DNA of 64,000 nucleotides from CATQHW01 sp965215345 (GTDB taxonomy: Bacteria; Spirochaetota; Spirochaetia; SZUA-6; Bin103). The notes beneath the pieces are model-generated. The model worked only from the letters and a program-made list of their open reading frames with translations. It ran no database searches and was not told the origin of the DNA. The DNA lies in contig CBDCDL010000002.1 in NCBI GenBank assembly GCA_965215345.1, positions 806,001 to 870,000 of the forward strand. Reading direction: 5' to 3'. This document shows, one piece after another, positions 34,436-44,049 of this stretch (within the stretch, counting starts at the first letter, position 1; each line of letters opens with the position of its first letter). The position numbers were made by a program, and so were the translations under genes.

Positions 34436-35851
34436 ATGATACGCGCGGTGAGCACGCAACGGCTGGTGGTCCTGGGCGGAGGACCCGGCGGCTATGCCGC
34501 GGCCTTCCTGGCGGCCGATCTGGGGCTGTCGGTGACCCTGATCGACGAGGCGCCGAACCCGGGCGGCGTATGCCTGTACCGCGGCTGCATCCCCTCGAAG
34601 GCGCTGCTGCACGTCGCCAAGGTGATCGGCGACGCCAGGGACGCGGAGGAATGGGGGGTCCGCTTCACCAAGCCCCGCATCGACCTGGACAAGGTGCGCG
34701 GCTGGAAGGAGTCGGTGGTCGGGCGCATGACCGGCGGCCTGGGGTCGCTGGCCAGGCAGCGCAAGGTGACGCTGCTGCAGGGCCGCGGCCGCTTCACGGG
34801 TTCGCAGGAAATCGCCGTGCCCACGGACGCGGGCGAGCAGCGCGTCGGCTTCGATCACGCCATCGTCTCCACCGGGTCGCGGCCGGCGGTCGTGCCGGCG
34901 CTGGCGCTCGACTCCGACCGCGTCCTGGATTCCACCTCCGCGCTGGAGCTGCCCGACATTCCCAAGCGCCTGCTGGTCGTGGGCGGCGGTTACATCGGGC
35001 TTGAGCTCGGCAGCGCCTACGCCGCGCTCGGCAGCGCCGTGACCGTGGTGGAGATGACCGACGGCCTGCTGCCGGGGGTGGACCGCGACCTGGTCGGCAT
35101 CCTGGAGCGGCGCTTGCGCGGCTCGCTGGCCGCCATCCACACCGGCACGCGGGTGGACGCGGTGGAAGAGACCGAGCGCGGGCTGGCGGTGACCCTGTCG
35201 GGAGCGGCCGACGGCACCAAGACCTACGACCGGATGCTGGTGAGCGTCGGCCGCGTGCCGAACACCGGCGACCTCGGCCTGGAGCACACCGGCGTCACGG
35301 TCGGTCCCGACGGATTCATCGAGCACGACGACCAGCAGCGCACCGGCGACCCGGCGATCTTCGCCGTCGGCGACGTGGCCGGACAGCCGATGCTGGCGCA
35401 CAAGGCGTCGCACGAAGGGCGCGTCGCCGCCGAGGCGGCGGCCGGCAAGCGGGTCGCCTTCGAGCCGCAGGCCATTCCCGCCGTCGTGTTCACCGATCCG
35501 GAGATCGCCTGGTGCGGGCTGACCGAGACCGAGGCCAAGGAGCACGGGCGCGACGTGCAGGTCGCGCGCTTCCCGTGGGGCGCATCCGGACGCGCGACCA
35601 CGCTGGGCCGCTCCGAAGGGCTCACCAAGCTGCTGGTCGACCCCGGCAACGAGCGGGTGCTCGGCTGCGGCATCGCCGGCCCCGGCGCCGGCGAGCTGAT
35701 CGCGGAGGCGGTGCTGGCCATCGAGATGGGGGCGGTCGCCACCGACGTGCGGCTGACCATCCACCCCCATCCGACCCTGTCGGAGACGCTGATGGAGGCG
35801 AGCGAGGTCCTGTTCGGCACCGCCACCCACATCTTCCGGCCGCGGCGGTAA
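34436..35851 (+). CDS. lpdA: Dihydrolipoamide dehydrogenase
   Basis: 471 residues, E3 flavoprotein of 2-oxoacid dehydrogenase or glycine-cleavage complexes. FAD site VVLGGGPGGYAAA, redox disulfide in GGVCLYRGCIPSK, NAD site VVGGGYIGLELGSAYA, FAVGDVAGQPMLAHKA, and the interface His in TIHPHPTLSE. Start ATG 34436 (a GTG four codons on is possible). No E1/E2 genes are in the window. It is followed after 19 nt by the C-N hydrolase. Confidence 0.94.
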   Translation: MIRAVSTQRLVVLGGGPGGYAAAFLAADLGLSVTLIDEAPNPGGVCLYRGCIPSKALLHVAKVIGDARDAEEWGVRFTKPRIDLDKVRGWKESVVGRMTGGLGSLARQRKVTLLQGRGRFTGSQEIAVPTDAGEQRVGFDHAIVSTGSRPAVVPALALDSDRVLDSTSALELPDIPKRLLVVGGGYIGLELGSAYAALGSAVTVVEMTDGLLPGVDRDLVGILERRLRGSLAAIHTGTRVDAVEETERGLAVTLSGAADGTKTYDRMLVSVGRVPNTGDLGLEHTGVTVGPDGFIEHDDQQRTGDPAIFAVGDVAGQPMLAHKASHEGRVAAEAAAGKRVAFEPQAIPAVVFTDPEIAWCGLTETEAKEHGRDVQVARFPWGASGRATTLGRSEGLTKLLVDPGNERVLGCGIAGPGAGELIAEAVLAIEMGAVATDVRLTIHPHPTLSETLMEASEVLFGTATHIFRPRR

Positions 35852-35870
35852 CGGGCCCCGGCGGTTTCCG

Positions 35871-36767
35871 ATGCAGTCGATCCGCGTGGCCGCCGTCAGC
35901 ATGAACAGCCCGTTCGGCAGGACCGCCGAGATCCTGGACCGGATCGGCGAATTCAGCGAACAGGCCGCCGCCGAGCGCGCCGACCTGGTCCTGTTCCCGG
36001 AGCTGGTGGTGCACGGCCACTGCAACCCCGACACCTGGGAGCTTGCCGAGCCCGTTCCCGACGGGCCGAGCGTTCGCCGGCTGGCCGAGATCGCGGCGCG
36101 CTGCAAGCTGTTCCTGTCGGTCGGGCTCAGCGAGAAGGAGCGCGACGTCGTCTACAACACGCAGGTCCTGCTGGGCCCCGACGGCTTCATCGGCAAGCAG
36201 CGCAAGATCCACCTGTCGCGCGACGAGGGCCTGTTCTACACCGGCGGTCGCGAGATATCGGTGTTCGACATCGGCCCGTGCCGGCTGGGTACCGTCATCT
36301 GCTACGACAACCAGTTTCCGGAGGTGGGACGCATCATCGCGCTCAAGGGCGCGGACATCATCCTGATGCCGCATGCCGCGCGCGAGGGCCGCTGGGACCA
36401 CACACCGGCATCGCAGGCCGCCGCGCGCCGTCACGTCCGCGATTTCTTCGCCAGGTGCTACGCGATGCGAGCGATAGAGAACGCCTGCTTCTGCGTGCTG
36501 GCCGATCAGGCCGGGCGCGCCGGAACCGTGCCGGATTACCCAGAGGATCACATGAATCAGCCGCACCATCCCGGCGCGGCGCTGATCTTCTCACCCGAAG
36601 GCACGATCCTCGCCGAAGCGCAGACCGAGACGATCCGCGACGAGATGATCGTCTGCGACCTGGACGCGGGGTTGCTGGCGAAAGCCCGCAGCTACACCAA
36701 CTACACGCTGCGCACGCGCCGGCCCGAGCTGTTCGCCGAGCTGGTCCGCGACCAGCGCTCGTCATAG
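35871..36767 (+). CDS. Carbon-nitrogen hydrolase (nitrilase superfamily)
   Basis: 298 residues with the Glu-Lys-Cys triad: Glu in LVLFPELVV, Lys in GKQRKIHLS and Cys in GTVICYDNQFPE. The family hydrolyses amides or nitriles, as in N-carbamoyl compounds or omega-amides. The substrate is unclear; HMNQPHHPG differs from the common omega-amidase group. Likely co-transcribed with lpdA. Its stop abuts the stop of the convergent small gene. Confidence 0.9.
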   Translation: MQSIRVAAVSMNSPFGRTAEILDRIGEFSEQAAAERADLVLFPELVVHGHCNPDTWELAEPVPDGPSVRRLAEIAARCKLFLSVGLSEKERDVVYNTQVLLGPDGFIGKQRKIHLSRDEGLFYTGGREISVFDIGPCRLGTVICYDNQFPEVGRIIALKGADIILMPHAAREGRWDHTPASQAAARRHVRDFFARCYAMRAIENACFCVLADQAGRAGTVPDYPEDHMNQPHHPGAALIFSPEGTILAEAQTETIRDEMIVCDLDAGLLAKARSYTNYTLRTRRPELFAELVRDQRSS

Positions 36768-37048
36768 CGTCCTTTCGAACTCGCTCCACATCGCATCGAT
36801 CTCGCCCACGGCAGCGGGAAAGGGGCCGATGTTGCGTACGACCAGGCGCGCTCTGCCGGTGAACGGACGGCCGGCCACGCCTGCCGCGGTACCTCCGGCA
36901 GCAGATCGTATCCCGGCGTGTACGCAGGCTTGGGATCGCCCTTGTGGACCAGATAGATCACGCCGGGCTTGTGCACCTCATGGCACCGGATCTCGCCGAT
37001 CAGCCACTCGGTCTCGAAGGGATAGGTGGCGATGGAGCGGACGCCCAT
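36762..37048 (-). pseudogene. Small uncharacterised protein, frameshifted
   Basis: From ATG 37048 it reads YPFETEWLIGEIRCHEV, IYLVHKGDPKPAYTPGYD and LLPEVPRQAW. It then needs a one- or two-nucleotide shift near 36880 to continue as GRPFTGRARLVVRNIG and IDAMWSEFERTL with a stop at 36762. In the unshifted frame the tail is low-complexity. Repaired it is ~95 residues. It follows the deacetylase gene by 13 nt. Family not recognised. Confidence 0.5.
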
Positions 37049-37061
37049 AGTCGTGGTTCGC

Positions 37062-37865
37062 TCAGGCGGCCAGCGCCTCGCGGAAGATGCTCTTGAACGC
37101 GTCGAACGAGACCCGCACGTCGACGTTCTGGCAGTCGACCGCCAGCGGCGAGGTGCCGGTCTCGGTGAAGGTCCAGCGAATGGGCGATTCGAAGTGCCAC
37201 AGCCGCAGCGAGCGATAGTACCGCGACAGAAGCTCATCCGTGCGCGTGTTGCGCGATCCACTCGGATAGGCGAAGTGCGCCGGCACGGCGCCGAGGCGTT
37301 GCTGGAAGAGGTCGTTGGAGGTCTGCACTTCCATCACCACCGCCTCGTCGCCGCCGGCCGCATGGGTTTCGGCAACCTTGCAGTGGGTCGCCGTGTGCGC
37401 GCCGATCTCCCACCCGGCGGCGCGCAGCCGGGCCAAGTGATCCCACGTCATGAACGGCTTGTCCACCACCCCTTCGGTGAGCGTGCGGACGGTGGCGGAG
37501 CGGCCGTGGGTCGCCGCCTCGATCCCGTCGGTGATCGGAAAACAGGTGGCGGCGACGCCCCACTCCCGCAGGATCGGCAACGTGACGGAGTAGGTGTCGA
37601 GCCAGCCGTTGTCGAAGTGCAGGGCCACGGCCTTCTGTGGCAACGCCTTGTCCCCGAAAGCCGCACGATCACCGCCAAGCCAGTCGACGATCCGCGTGGT
37701 GGATACCACCTGCCATCCGTGCTCGGCGATGTAACGCACCTGCCGCAGGAACTGAGATCGCCCGATGATGCCGGCTCCGGCATCTCCCACTGCAGCCTGC
37801 AATTCCGGTGCATCGTCGGCGTAGACGTGATGATAGACCAGAATCGGTACGCGCTGGCGTTTCAT
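37062..37865 (-). CDS. Polysaccharide deacetylase family protein
   Basis: 267 residues from ATG 37865 (MKRQRVPILVYHHV); a start at 37925 would overlap the divergent gene. NodB-homology motifs: VALHFDNGWLDTY, where the usual TFDDG is HFDNG, and GWEIGAHTATHCKV, the metal-binding HxxxH. The second aspartate of motif 1 is Asn, which may weaken metal binding. It presumably removes N- or O-acetyl groups from a sugar polymer. No signal peptide is evident. Confidence 0.85.
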   Translation of the reverse strand: MKRQRVPILVYHHVYADDAPELQAAVGDAGAGIIGRSQFLRQVRYIAEHGWQVVSTTRIVDWLGGDRAAFGDKALPQKAVALHFDNGWLDTYSVTLPILREWGVAATCFPITDGIEAATHGRSATVRTLTEGVVDKPFMTWDHLARLRAAGWEIGAHTATHCKVAETHAAGGDEAVVMEVQTSNDLFQQRLGAVPAHFAYPSGSRNTRTDELLSRYYRSLRLWHFESPIRWTFTETGTSPLAVDCQNVDVRVSFDAFKSIFREALAA

Positions 37866-37923
37866 CGGCAGCGCCGCGCGCGTTCGTTGCGGGTCATCGC
37901 CGGCGAAGGTACCGTAGTGGCGC

Positions 37924-39471
37924 ATGGCGCCTCAAGCGAAACTTCGCATCGCGCTCGACCGTCCGATCGGGAGCGTCAGCCCGTACGTCTTCGGCACCGC
38001 GACCTACGCCGGCGGTACCGACGCGTATTGGGTCGGCGAGGACTCTCCGATACCCAACATCCGCGGCTTTCGCCGCGACACGGTGCGCTATCTGCGACGG
38101 CTGTCACCGCAGGTCACCTCCTACTACCATGGTCTGCTCTGTGACTGGCGGGATGCGGTCGGCCCCCGCGACGGCAGGCCGCCGCTGTTCGATCCGCTCG
38201 GAAGAGCCGTGTTCGAAGAGACGCCGATGGATCGGGACCCGAGCTTCGGCATCGACGAGTTCCTGCAGTTCTGCGAGCTGATCGGCTCCGAGGCGCTGCT
38301 CAGGCTTTCCGACGACGACGTCCGCAGCGCCCGCGATCTGGTCGAGTACTGCAACTACGAAGGGACCTCCCGGTACGCCGAGATGCGCAGAGCCAACGGC
38401 CACCCGGAGCCGTATGGCGTCACGTTCTGGCAGTGGTACGCATGGTGGGATCCGGCCGCGCACGCGCGCACGCTCAGGGACTTCTCATGGGTCGCCCGCT
38501 GCATCGATCCGGACATCCGGGTCCTGTGCGCCCAGCAGGGCGCCTACGCCGAGCGCTTCTTCGCGGAGCTCGAGAGTGTGCCCGACCAGGAGATGGGAGG
38601 TGCGTCGCTTGTCGACTACATCTGCTCGATCAACTACCTGGGCGGGTTCGATGACGAGCAGGATTTCACCGAGGAGTCGGTGTACCGCGTGATGCACAAC
38701 GCGGCGGGACTCCGGAAGCTGTTCGTCGACAACGACGCGGCCATTCAGCGGCATGCCGACGGCAGAAAGCCGTTCGGCCGGTTCCGTACCATCGACTGGC
38801 TCGGGCGTCCGGCAAGCAACGAGAGGATGTGCACGGCGGTCACCGAGTGGGGGATTTCGCACCGCTTCAGGACCGGGACGTTCCGCGACGCGCTGGTCTG
38901 CGCCAACGTGCTGAATGTCTATTGCCGTCTGTCCGCGGTCGTTCCCCTGGCCACCCTGACCTGGACGGCGAACATGGGCAGCGCTCTGCTGCTGACCGAC
39001 GGTGAGGCGACCCTCACGACCCCGATGTATCACCTGTTCGACCTGTACCGCGTGCACAAGGGCAACGCGGCACTCGCGGTCATGGTCGAGGCGGACGAGA
39101 TTCGGCCCACCGCGCCGGTGACCGACGCCGACTCGGTGCCGCTTGCCGGGGACGCGATGAAGGAGTTGCCGCCGCTTGCGGTCATCGGCGCAGCCGCCTC
39201 GAAGGATCCGCACGGCGAGCGGCTGTTCCTGAGCGTGACCAATCGGCATCTGCGGCAGGACGTGGAACTGCAGGTAGCCGTCGATGGGGCCGGGGAGATC
39301 ACCGCGGGAAGCATCACGACCCTCAACGCCGACCGTCTCGAGGACCGCAATGATGCCTCCGATCCTGAGCGGGTCACCACGACGACCGCGCCGTTCACCC
39401 CGCGGTCGGTGCCATTCGGCATCGTGCTGCCGGCGCACAGCATCAGCACGCTGGAGTTGACGCTGGCGTGA
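37924..39471 (+). CDS. GH51-like alpha-L-arabinofuranosidase family protein
   Basis: 515 residues. The sequence follows the GH51 arabinofuranosidase plan: FRRDTVRYLRRLSPQV... DWRDAVGPRDGRPP, then VEYCNYEGTSRYAEMRRANG and HPEPYGVTFW, then a candidate nucleophile in TEWGI, then a C-terminal beta-sandwich. Where active enzymes have the acid/base in a GNE motif, this one has WQWYAWWDP, so the catalytic acid/base appears lost. It may be inactive or use another residue. No signal peptide. Divergent from the deacetylase. Confidence 0.8.
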   Translation: MAPQAKLRIALDRPIGSVSPYVFGTATYAGGTDAYWVGEDSPIPNIRGFRRDTVRYLRRLSPQVTSYYHGLLCDWRDAVGPRDGRPPLFDPLGRAVFEETPMDRDPSFGIDEFLQFCELIGSEALLRLSDDDVRSARDLVEYCNYEGTSRYAEMRRANGHPEPYGVTFWQWYAWWDPAAHARTLRDFSWVARCIDPDIRVLCAQQGAYAERFFAELESVPDQEMGGASLVDYICSINYLGGFDDEQDFTEESVYRVMHNAAGLRKLFVDNDAAIQRHADGRKPFGRFRTIDWLGRPASNERMCTAVTEWGISHRFRTGTFRDALVCANVLNVYCRLSAVVPLATLTWTANMGSALLLTDGEATLTTPMYHLFDLYRVHKGNAALAVMVEADEIRPTAPVTDADSVPLAGDAMKELPPLAVIGAAASKDPHGERLFLSVTNRHLRQDVELQVAVDGAGEITAGSITTLNADRLEDRNDASDPERVTTTTAPFTPRSVPFGIVLPAHSISTLELTLA

Positions 39472-39486
39472 GCGCGGCTCGGGCGC

Positions 39487-40470
39487 CTACCAGAGGCTTG
39501 CCTGGTTGAGGCGCCTGCTGACCGTGTTGGCGCCCAGCAGCAGGATGAAGTTGATCAGCGAGTTGAACAGCCCCACCGCCGCGGCGAAGCTCCACTGGAA
39601 TTCCTCAAGGCCCCGGCGGTAGACGTAGGTCTGCACCACGTCGGCGACCTCGTACACGGCGGGATTGTAGAGGAGGACGATCTTCTCGAAGCCGACGTTC
39701 ATCAGGTTGCCGACCGTGAAGATGAGGAGGATGACGATCGTGGGGCGGATCCCGGGCAGGGTGACGTGCCACATCTGCTGCCGTCGCAGCGCGCCATCGA
39801 TATGCGCCGCTTCGTAGAGCTCCGGATTGATGGAGCTCATGGCGGCGAGGTAGATGATCGACCCCCAGCCGAAGCCCTGCCAGACCTCCGAGGTCACGTA
39901 CAGGGCGCGAAAGTAGCCTGGCTCCAGCAGGAAGTAGATCTTCTCCAGTCCCAGCGCCGAGCGGATCTGGTTGACGTAGCCGTGCTGCACGGAGAGCACC
40001 TGGTAGAGGATGCCGACGACGATCACCGTGGAAATGAAGTGCGGCATGTAGCTGACGGTCTGCACCACCCGCTTGAAGCCCGTGCCCGCGATCTCGTTGA
40101 CGACGAGTGCGAAGATGATCGGAACCGGGAAGCCCACGACCAGCGTCAGCAGGCTCAGAACTACCGTGTTTCGCAACACCCTCCAGATGTACATGGAGCT
40201 CAGGAACTCCTGAAACCATCTGAATCCCACCCAGGGTGCGGAGGCGAGCGTGTCGCCGAAGCCGAAGTCCTTGAAGGCGATGACGACGCCGTACATCGGC
40301 GCGTAGTGGAACACCGCGAAGAACGCGATGCACGGCAGGGAGAGCAGCAGGTACTCCCGCTGTCCCCACAACACCGTTCGGAGCGGCCGTTTGCTCAAGC
40401 GTCCGCCGCGAGCGACGCTCCAGCGCGGAGCGCCCGTCCTCGCGGGCGGTGCGACCGCGGGCTCGGACAT
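39487..40470 (-). CDS. Carbohydrate ABC transporter permease (LplB type)
   Basis: 327 residues, six membrane helices, with the EAA-type loop ELYEAAHIDGALRRQQMWHVTLPGI contacting the ATPase. The N-terminal GQREYLLLSLPCIAFFAVFHYAPMYG is characteristic of LplB permeases. Last gene of the 44015-39487 operon, 3 nt after the PHP gene. It forms the inner-membrane channel with the 41440-42333 permease. Confidence 0.92.
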   Translation of the reverse strand: MSEPAVAPPARTGAPRWSVARGGRLSKRPLRTVLWGQREYLLLSLPCIAFFAVFHYAPMYGVVIAFKDFGFGDTLASAPWVGFRWFQEFLSSMYIWRVLRNTVVLSLLTLVVGFPVPIIFALVVNEIAGTGFKRVVQTVSYMPHFISTVIVVGILYQVLSVQHGYVNQIRSALGLEKIYFLLEPGYFRALYVTSEVWQGFGWGSIIYLAAMSSINPELYEAAHIDGALRRQQMWHVTLPGIRPTIVILLIFTVGNLMNVGFEKIVLLYNPAVYEVADVVQTYVYRRGLEEFQWSFAAAVGLFNSLINFILLLGANTVSRRLNQASLW

Positions 40471-40473
40471 GCG

Positions 40474-41394
40474 CTACCGCGAAAGGGGATGCCAGAGGTC
40501 GGCGTCGGTGAGACCCAGGCTCGCAAGCGCCTCGCTCAGCCGCAGGACCTTCGAGTCATCGTAGCCCGGTCCGTGTGAATCGGAGCCGATCGAGAACCTG
40601 ACGCCGGCATCGCGCAGCAGGTGATGGAACTCCAGGTACTGCTCGCGGGGCGGCGGCGGGAAAAACTCGTCCCCCTGCCCCGTCTTGCGGCCGTCGTGCT
40701 GTTCGTAGAAGGAGACGCCGCTCAGTTCGACCGCCGTGTCATGCTGGCGAGCCGCTGCGGCCAGCTCCTCGTGCATGGAGCGCGGAATGACGCCGAAGTC
40801 GTACAGCCACGGCATCCCCTGCACGCGGATCGGCTCGAGCGCCACCGTGTACCACCACCACGGGTGCACCAGCACATCCACGTGCGGGTGGCTGACCAGG
40901 CAGAGCTGCTGCTCGTGCCAGTTGCGCACCGCCGCCTCGGTGTCGCCGGGACCCAGGCGTCGGCTGCCCCCACCGCACACGCCGAGCAGCCAGTGCACGC
41001 CGCCGATCACGTAGTCGAAGTCCAGCTCCTCTCTGAGCTCGTCCGGCAGATAGACCTGCGGCGGCTGCTCGGGGCCGCCATCGTAGTGTCCGTACGGCGT
41101 AGCGGTCTCGCCTCGCTCCTTCTCCACGTGCAGGTCCCACTCGCGCAGCGTCGAGCACTCCACCCCGAAGTGAAAGCCCTCCCGGTCGTCGAGCGTGTCG
41201 TACTCCGCTCGCGAGCCGCGCAGATGGTCGTCGGTCATCCCGTTGTTCAGGTGATCGGAGATGCCGATCGAGCGGACCCCGGCCGCCCGAGACTCCTCGC
41301 GAATGCTGGCCAGCGTCGTGCCGTTGCCCACGTCATGCGAATGCCCGCAGTGCATGTGATAGTCACTGCGGACCCGAGAATCCTTGGCTGCCAT
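40474..41394 (-). CDS. PHP-domain phosphoesterase
   Basis: 306 residues. Metal motifs of the PHP fold: DYHMHCGHSHD at the N-terminus, GISDHLN, HFGVECS, VIGGVHW, VLVHPWWWY, and GSDSHG near the end. These match the histidinol-phosphatase/TrpH group of trinuclear phosphoesterases. It is encoded between the two sugar-permease genes, suggesting it dephosphorylates or processes the imported compound. Confidence 0.85.
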   Translation of the reverse strand: MAAKDSRVRSDYHMHCGHSHDVGNGTTLASIREESRAAGVRSIGISDHLNNGMTDDHLRGSRAEYDTLDDREGFHFGVECSTLREWDLHVEKERGETATPYGHYDGGPEQPPQVYLPDELREELDFDYVIGGVHWLLGVCGGGSRRLGPGDTEAAVRNWHEQQLCLVSHPHVDVLVHPWWWYTVALEPIRVQGMPWLYDFGVIPRSMHEELAAAARQHDTAVELSGVSFYEQHDGRKTGQGDEFFPPPPREQYLEFHHLLRDAGVRFSIGSDSHGPGYDDSKVLRLSEALASLGLTDADLWHPLSR

Positions 41395-41439
41395 TGCGTC
41401 ACCTCCCTGCGACCGGCGCTCGATCCGATGCTTCCCGAT

Positions 41440-42333
41440 CTAACTCTTCAGAGCCCCTATCACCACGCCCTTGACGAAAAACCGCTGCAGGAACGGATAG
41501 ACGCTCAGAATCGGAATGATCGTCACCATGATCGCCACGAACTTCATCTGCTCCGCCTTGCCGCTCTGCGTGGCAAACGTCGCTTCCATCGCCAGACCCG
41601 CCTCGTTGGACGTGCCGATGGTCAACAGCCGCCGCAGCCACACCTGGATCGGCTGCTTGTCCGGATCGACCACGAACACCGTCGCCCAGAAGAAGCTGTT
41701 CCAGAAATACACCGCCGCCCACAGCGCGATCACGGCCATCAGCGGCTTCGACAGCGGCGCCGCGATGGACCAGACCATCGTCCACTTCGCCGCACCGTCG
41801 ACCGCCGCCGATTCGAACAGCTCCTCCGGGATGGCCGACTGAATGAAGGTGCGGGCGATGATCACGTACAGGGGCGACAGCGCGAACGGAAGCACCAACG
41901 ACCAGCGCGTATTCAGAATCCCTACACCGCGCACCACCATGTAGAACGGAACCAGTCCGCCCGAGAAGAACATGGTGATGACGATGAACGCCATCAGGTA
42001 GTTGCGCAGCACGTAGTCGCGGCGCGACAACACGAACGCCGTGATGAACGCCAGCACCACGTTGCAGGCGGTGCCGGCCGCCACGATGACGACCGTGTTC
42101 CCGTAGTAGCGCAGCACCTGCCCGTTGGACAGGAACAGACGGTACGAGTCCAGATAGACGGCGTCCGGAAAGAAGATGACCTGGTTGTAGAAGATCGCCT
42201 CCGGCGTGGAGATCGACCGAAACGCCACGTAGAGAAACGGAGCGAGCGTGACGGCGAAGGCGGCGAGCGCGCCAAGGTAGACGACCGCGTCGGTGAGCGG
42301 CTCCCTGGCCCTCGACGCCTCTCCCGTCGGCAT
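41440..42333 (-). CDS. Carbohydrate ABC transporter permease (YtcP/MalG type)
   Basis: 297 residues, ATG 42333. Six membrane helices, SISTPEAIFYNQVIFFPDAV early (typical of YtcP partners of LplB), and the coupling loop EELFESAAVDGAAKW. Second gene of the operon, after the binding protein and separated from it by a stable hairpin. Confidence 0.92.
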   Translation of the reverse strand: MPTGEASRAREPLTDAVVYLGALAAFAVTLAPFLYVAFRSISTPEAIFYNQVIFFPDAVYLDSYRLFLSNGQVLRYYGNTVVIVAAGTACNVVLAFITAFVLSRRDYVLRNYLMAFIVITMFFSGGLVPFYMVVRGVGILNTRWSLVLPFALSPLYVIIARTFIQSAIPEELFESAAVDGAAKWTMVWSIAAPLSKPLMAVIALWAAVYFWNSFFWATVFVVDPDKQPIQVWLRRLLTIGTSNEAGLAMEATFATQSGKAEQMKFVAIMVTIIPILSVYPFLQRFFVKGVVIGALKS

Positions 42334-42367
42334 CACCCTGCTGATCCCCGGCTGCCGTTCTCAACCG

Positions 42368-42394
42368 GCCGGGAGAGGACGATCCTCTCCCGGC
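42368..42394 (-). promoter_or_regulatory. Intercistronic hairpin between binding protein and permease
   Basis: 12-bp perfect stem gccgggagagga/tcctctcccggc with a 3-nt loop, no T-run. It lies 10 nt after the binding-protein stop. Such hairpins commonly stabilise the upstream mRNA or thin out downstream transcription, raising binding protein over permease. Confidence 0.75.
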
Positions 42395-42404
42395 GCGCGG
42401 CGCC

Positions 42405-44015
42405 TCAGTACGACGATCGCAGGTGCTGGTCGAAGTACCCCTGCCGAACCTCGAGCGCCGCCTGGATCTCGGCTCCGGCCTCGTCCTCGATGGTCGCCAC
42501 GTAGCTGTCCCACTCGTCCAACGGCGTGGTGCCGAGAATGAACGTGGTGACGCTCTCGTCGATGAACGCCCGGATGTCCCTGGTGGCCGCGCGTATCACG
42601 TCGTTCTGAGCGGCCGTCAACTGCCAGAAGATCGTGGGCCGCAGGTATTGCTTCACCCGCTCGTTCCAGTCGCGCACGCCCGCGAACGCCGGTTCGCTGG
42701 CGACCTTGTCGGTGGTGGCTATCGACCTGAACTGATGCGGGAGGTAGCCGATCACCGTGCCGAGATAGAAGTAGCGGCTGCGCGTGTCGAGATCGGCCAG
42801 CTCGCCGATGTACTCGCGGCTGCCGTCGTCCAGCACGCGGTGGTGTACGCCCTCGATGCCGAACTCGGCGATGAGCGGAAAGTCGGGATCGCCCAGCGTG
42901 AAGTCCACGAAGCGCAGCACGGCGTCGACGTTGTCGCTCCTGGCGCTGAGGTAGGTGGACCACAGCGCCGGTCCGAGCCGCGCGTACGTGCGGTCGGCGG
43001 GGGTCATGTAGCGCGGATCGATCGGGTGCGCGATGGCGTGGTAGGTCGCGGTCGGCTCGACCGAGGCCAACTGCTCGCCGATGGGGACGATGTTCTCCGG
43101 CCACTGGTTGAGCCCGGCCAGCGTGTTGTTGGTGCTGAGCGTGTTGAACTTGGGGCTGTCGAAGTTGAACTGGTCGGGATGGATCAGGCCTGCTTCCCAC
43201 AGGCCGTTGACCCACTCCAGCAGCGCGCGGAACCGTTCGTCGGTCGGGATGAACGTGATGCTGCCACCGTCCACGACCGCCCAGTCATTGTCCCACGGGA
43301 AGTAGTCCAGTCCTCCCAGTCCGAAGCTGCGGTTGAGCATCCTGGTCCACCCCGCGCCGCCGAAGAAATTGGCCCAGCCCACTTCATCGGCCTGCCCGTT
43401 GCCGTTCGGATCGCGGGTGACCGCGGCCTGCAGGTAGTCCCGGTAGTCGTCGATCGTCTCCGGATCCTCGATATCGAGCGTGGCGAGCCAGTCGCCGCGT
43501 ACGTAGTCGCTCCAGTACAGCAGGCTGGTGTTGCCCATCCTGGGCAGGTAGTAGATCTTGCCGGTTTCGGCGTCCGTGATCTGGTTGACGAATCCCTGGT
43601 TCGCGGGGTCCGCGAGCAGCGCGGCCACCTTCGGCATGCGTCCCGCTTCGATGAAGTCGCTCCACGCCAGCGTGATGCCCTTCTCGGCAGCCTCCCGCCG
43701 CGTCATGTCGGGAGGCAGCGCCTGGAACAGGTCCGGCAGGTCGCCGCCGGCGGCGATCAGCAGGGCGATGCGATCCGCCCGTTCGCCCTCGGGAACGAGC
43801 TGCCACTCGATCTTCACGTTGGTCTGCTGCTCGGCGTACTCGATCGCCGGCCGCGAGCCAAGCAGGCTGTACTCGGGAAACTCGTAGTCATACCCCAGCA
43901 CCGTGATGACGTCGGGCCCGGCGCTCGCCTCCTCGGAAGTCGCGGTGCTCCAAGCCGTGACGGCCGCCAGCACCGTGACCAGAACGCATGCGAAGAAGAC
44001 CTTCGATACCTTCAT
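42405..44015 (-). CDS. Extracellular solute-binding protein of a sugar ABC transporter
   Basis: 536 residues from ATG 44015, with a near-perfect ribosome site (ggaggtgat). A Sec signal peptide (SKVFFACVLVTVLAAVTAWS) leads to an acidic TATSEEASAG linker, as in spirochaete binding proteins. The mature domain (YSLLGSRPAIEYAEQQTNVK, AAGGDLPDLFQALPPD) is a family 1 solute-binding fold. DPNGNGQADEVG is an EF-hand-like calcium loop common in LplA-type proteins. First gene of the operon. Confidence 0.92.
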   Translation of the reverse strand: MKVSKVFFACVLVTVLAAVTAWSTATSEEASAGPDVITVLGYDYEFPEYSLLGSRPAIEYAEQQTNVKIEWQLVPEGERADRIALLIAAGGDLPDLFQALPPDMTRREAAEKGITLAWSDFIEAGRMPKVAALLADPANQGFVNQITDAETGKIYYLPRMGNTSLLYWSDYVRGDWLATLDIEDPETIDDYRDYLQAAVTRDPNGNGQADEVGWANFFGGAGWTRMLNRSFGLGGLDYFPWDNDWAVVDGGSITFIPTDERFRALLEWVNGLWEAGLIHPDQFNFDSPKFNTLSTNNTLAGLNQWPENIVPIGEQLASVEPTATYHAIAHPIDPRYMTPADRTYARLGPALWSTYLSARSDNVDAVLRFVDFTLGDPDFPLIAEFGIEGVHHRVLDDGSREYIGELADLDTRSRYFYLGTVIGYLPHQFRSIATTDKVASEPAFAGVRDWNERVKQYLRPTIFWQLTAAQNDVIRAATRDIRAFIDESVTTFILGTTPLDEWDSYVATIEDEAGAEIQAALEVRQGYFDQHLRSSY

Positions 44016-44049
44016 GCGGATCACCTCCGTCGGGGTCTGTGAAACCGTC

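Noticed and set aside
42368..42394. Transcription terminator after the binding-protein gene
   Set aside because: Strong stem but no T-run, and the operon continues; an mRNA-stabilising hairpin is more likely.
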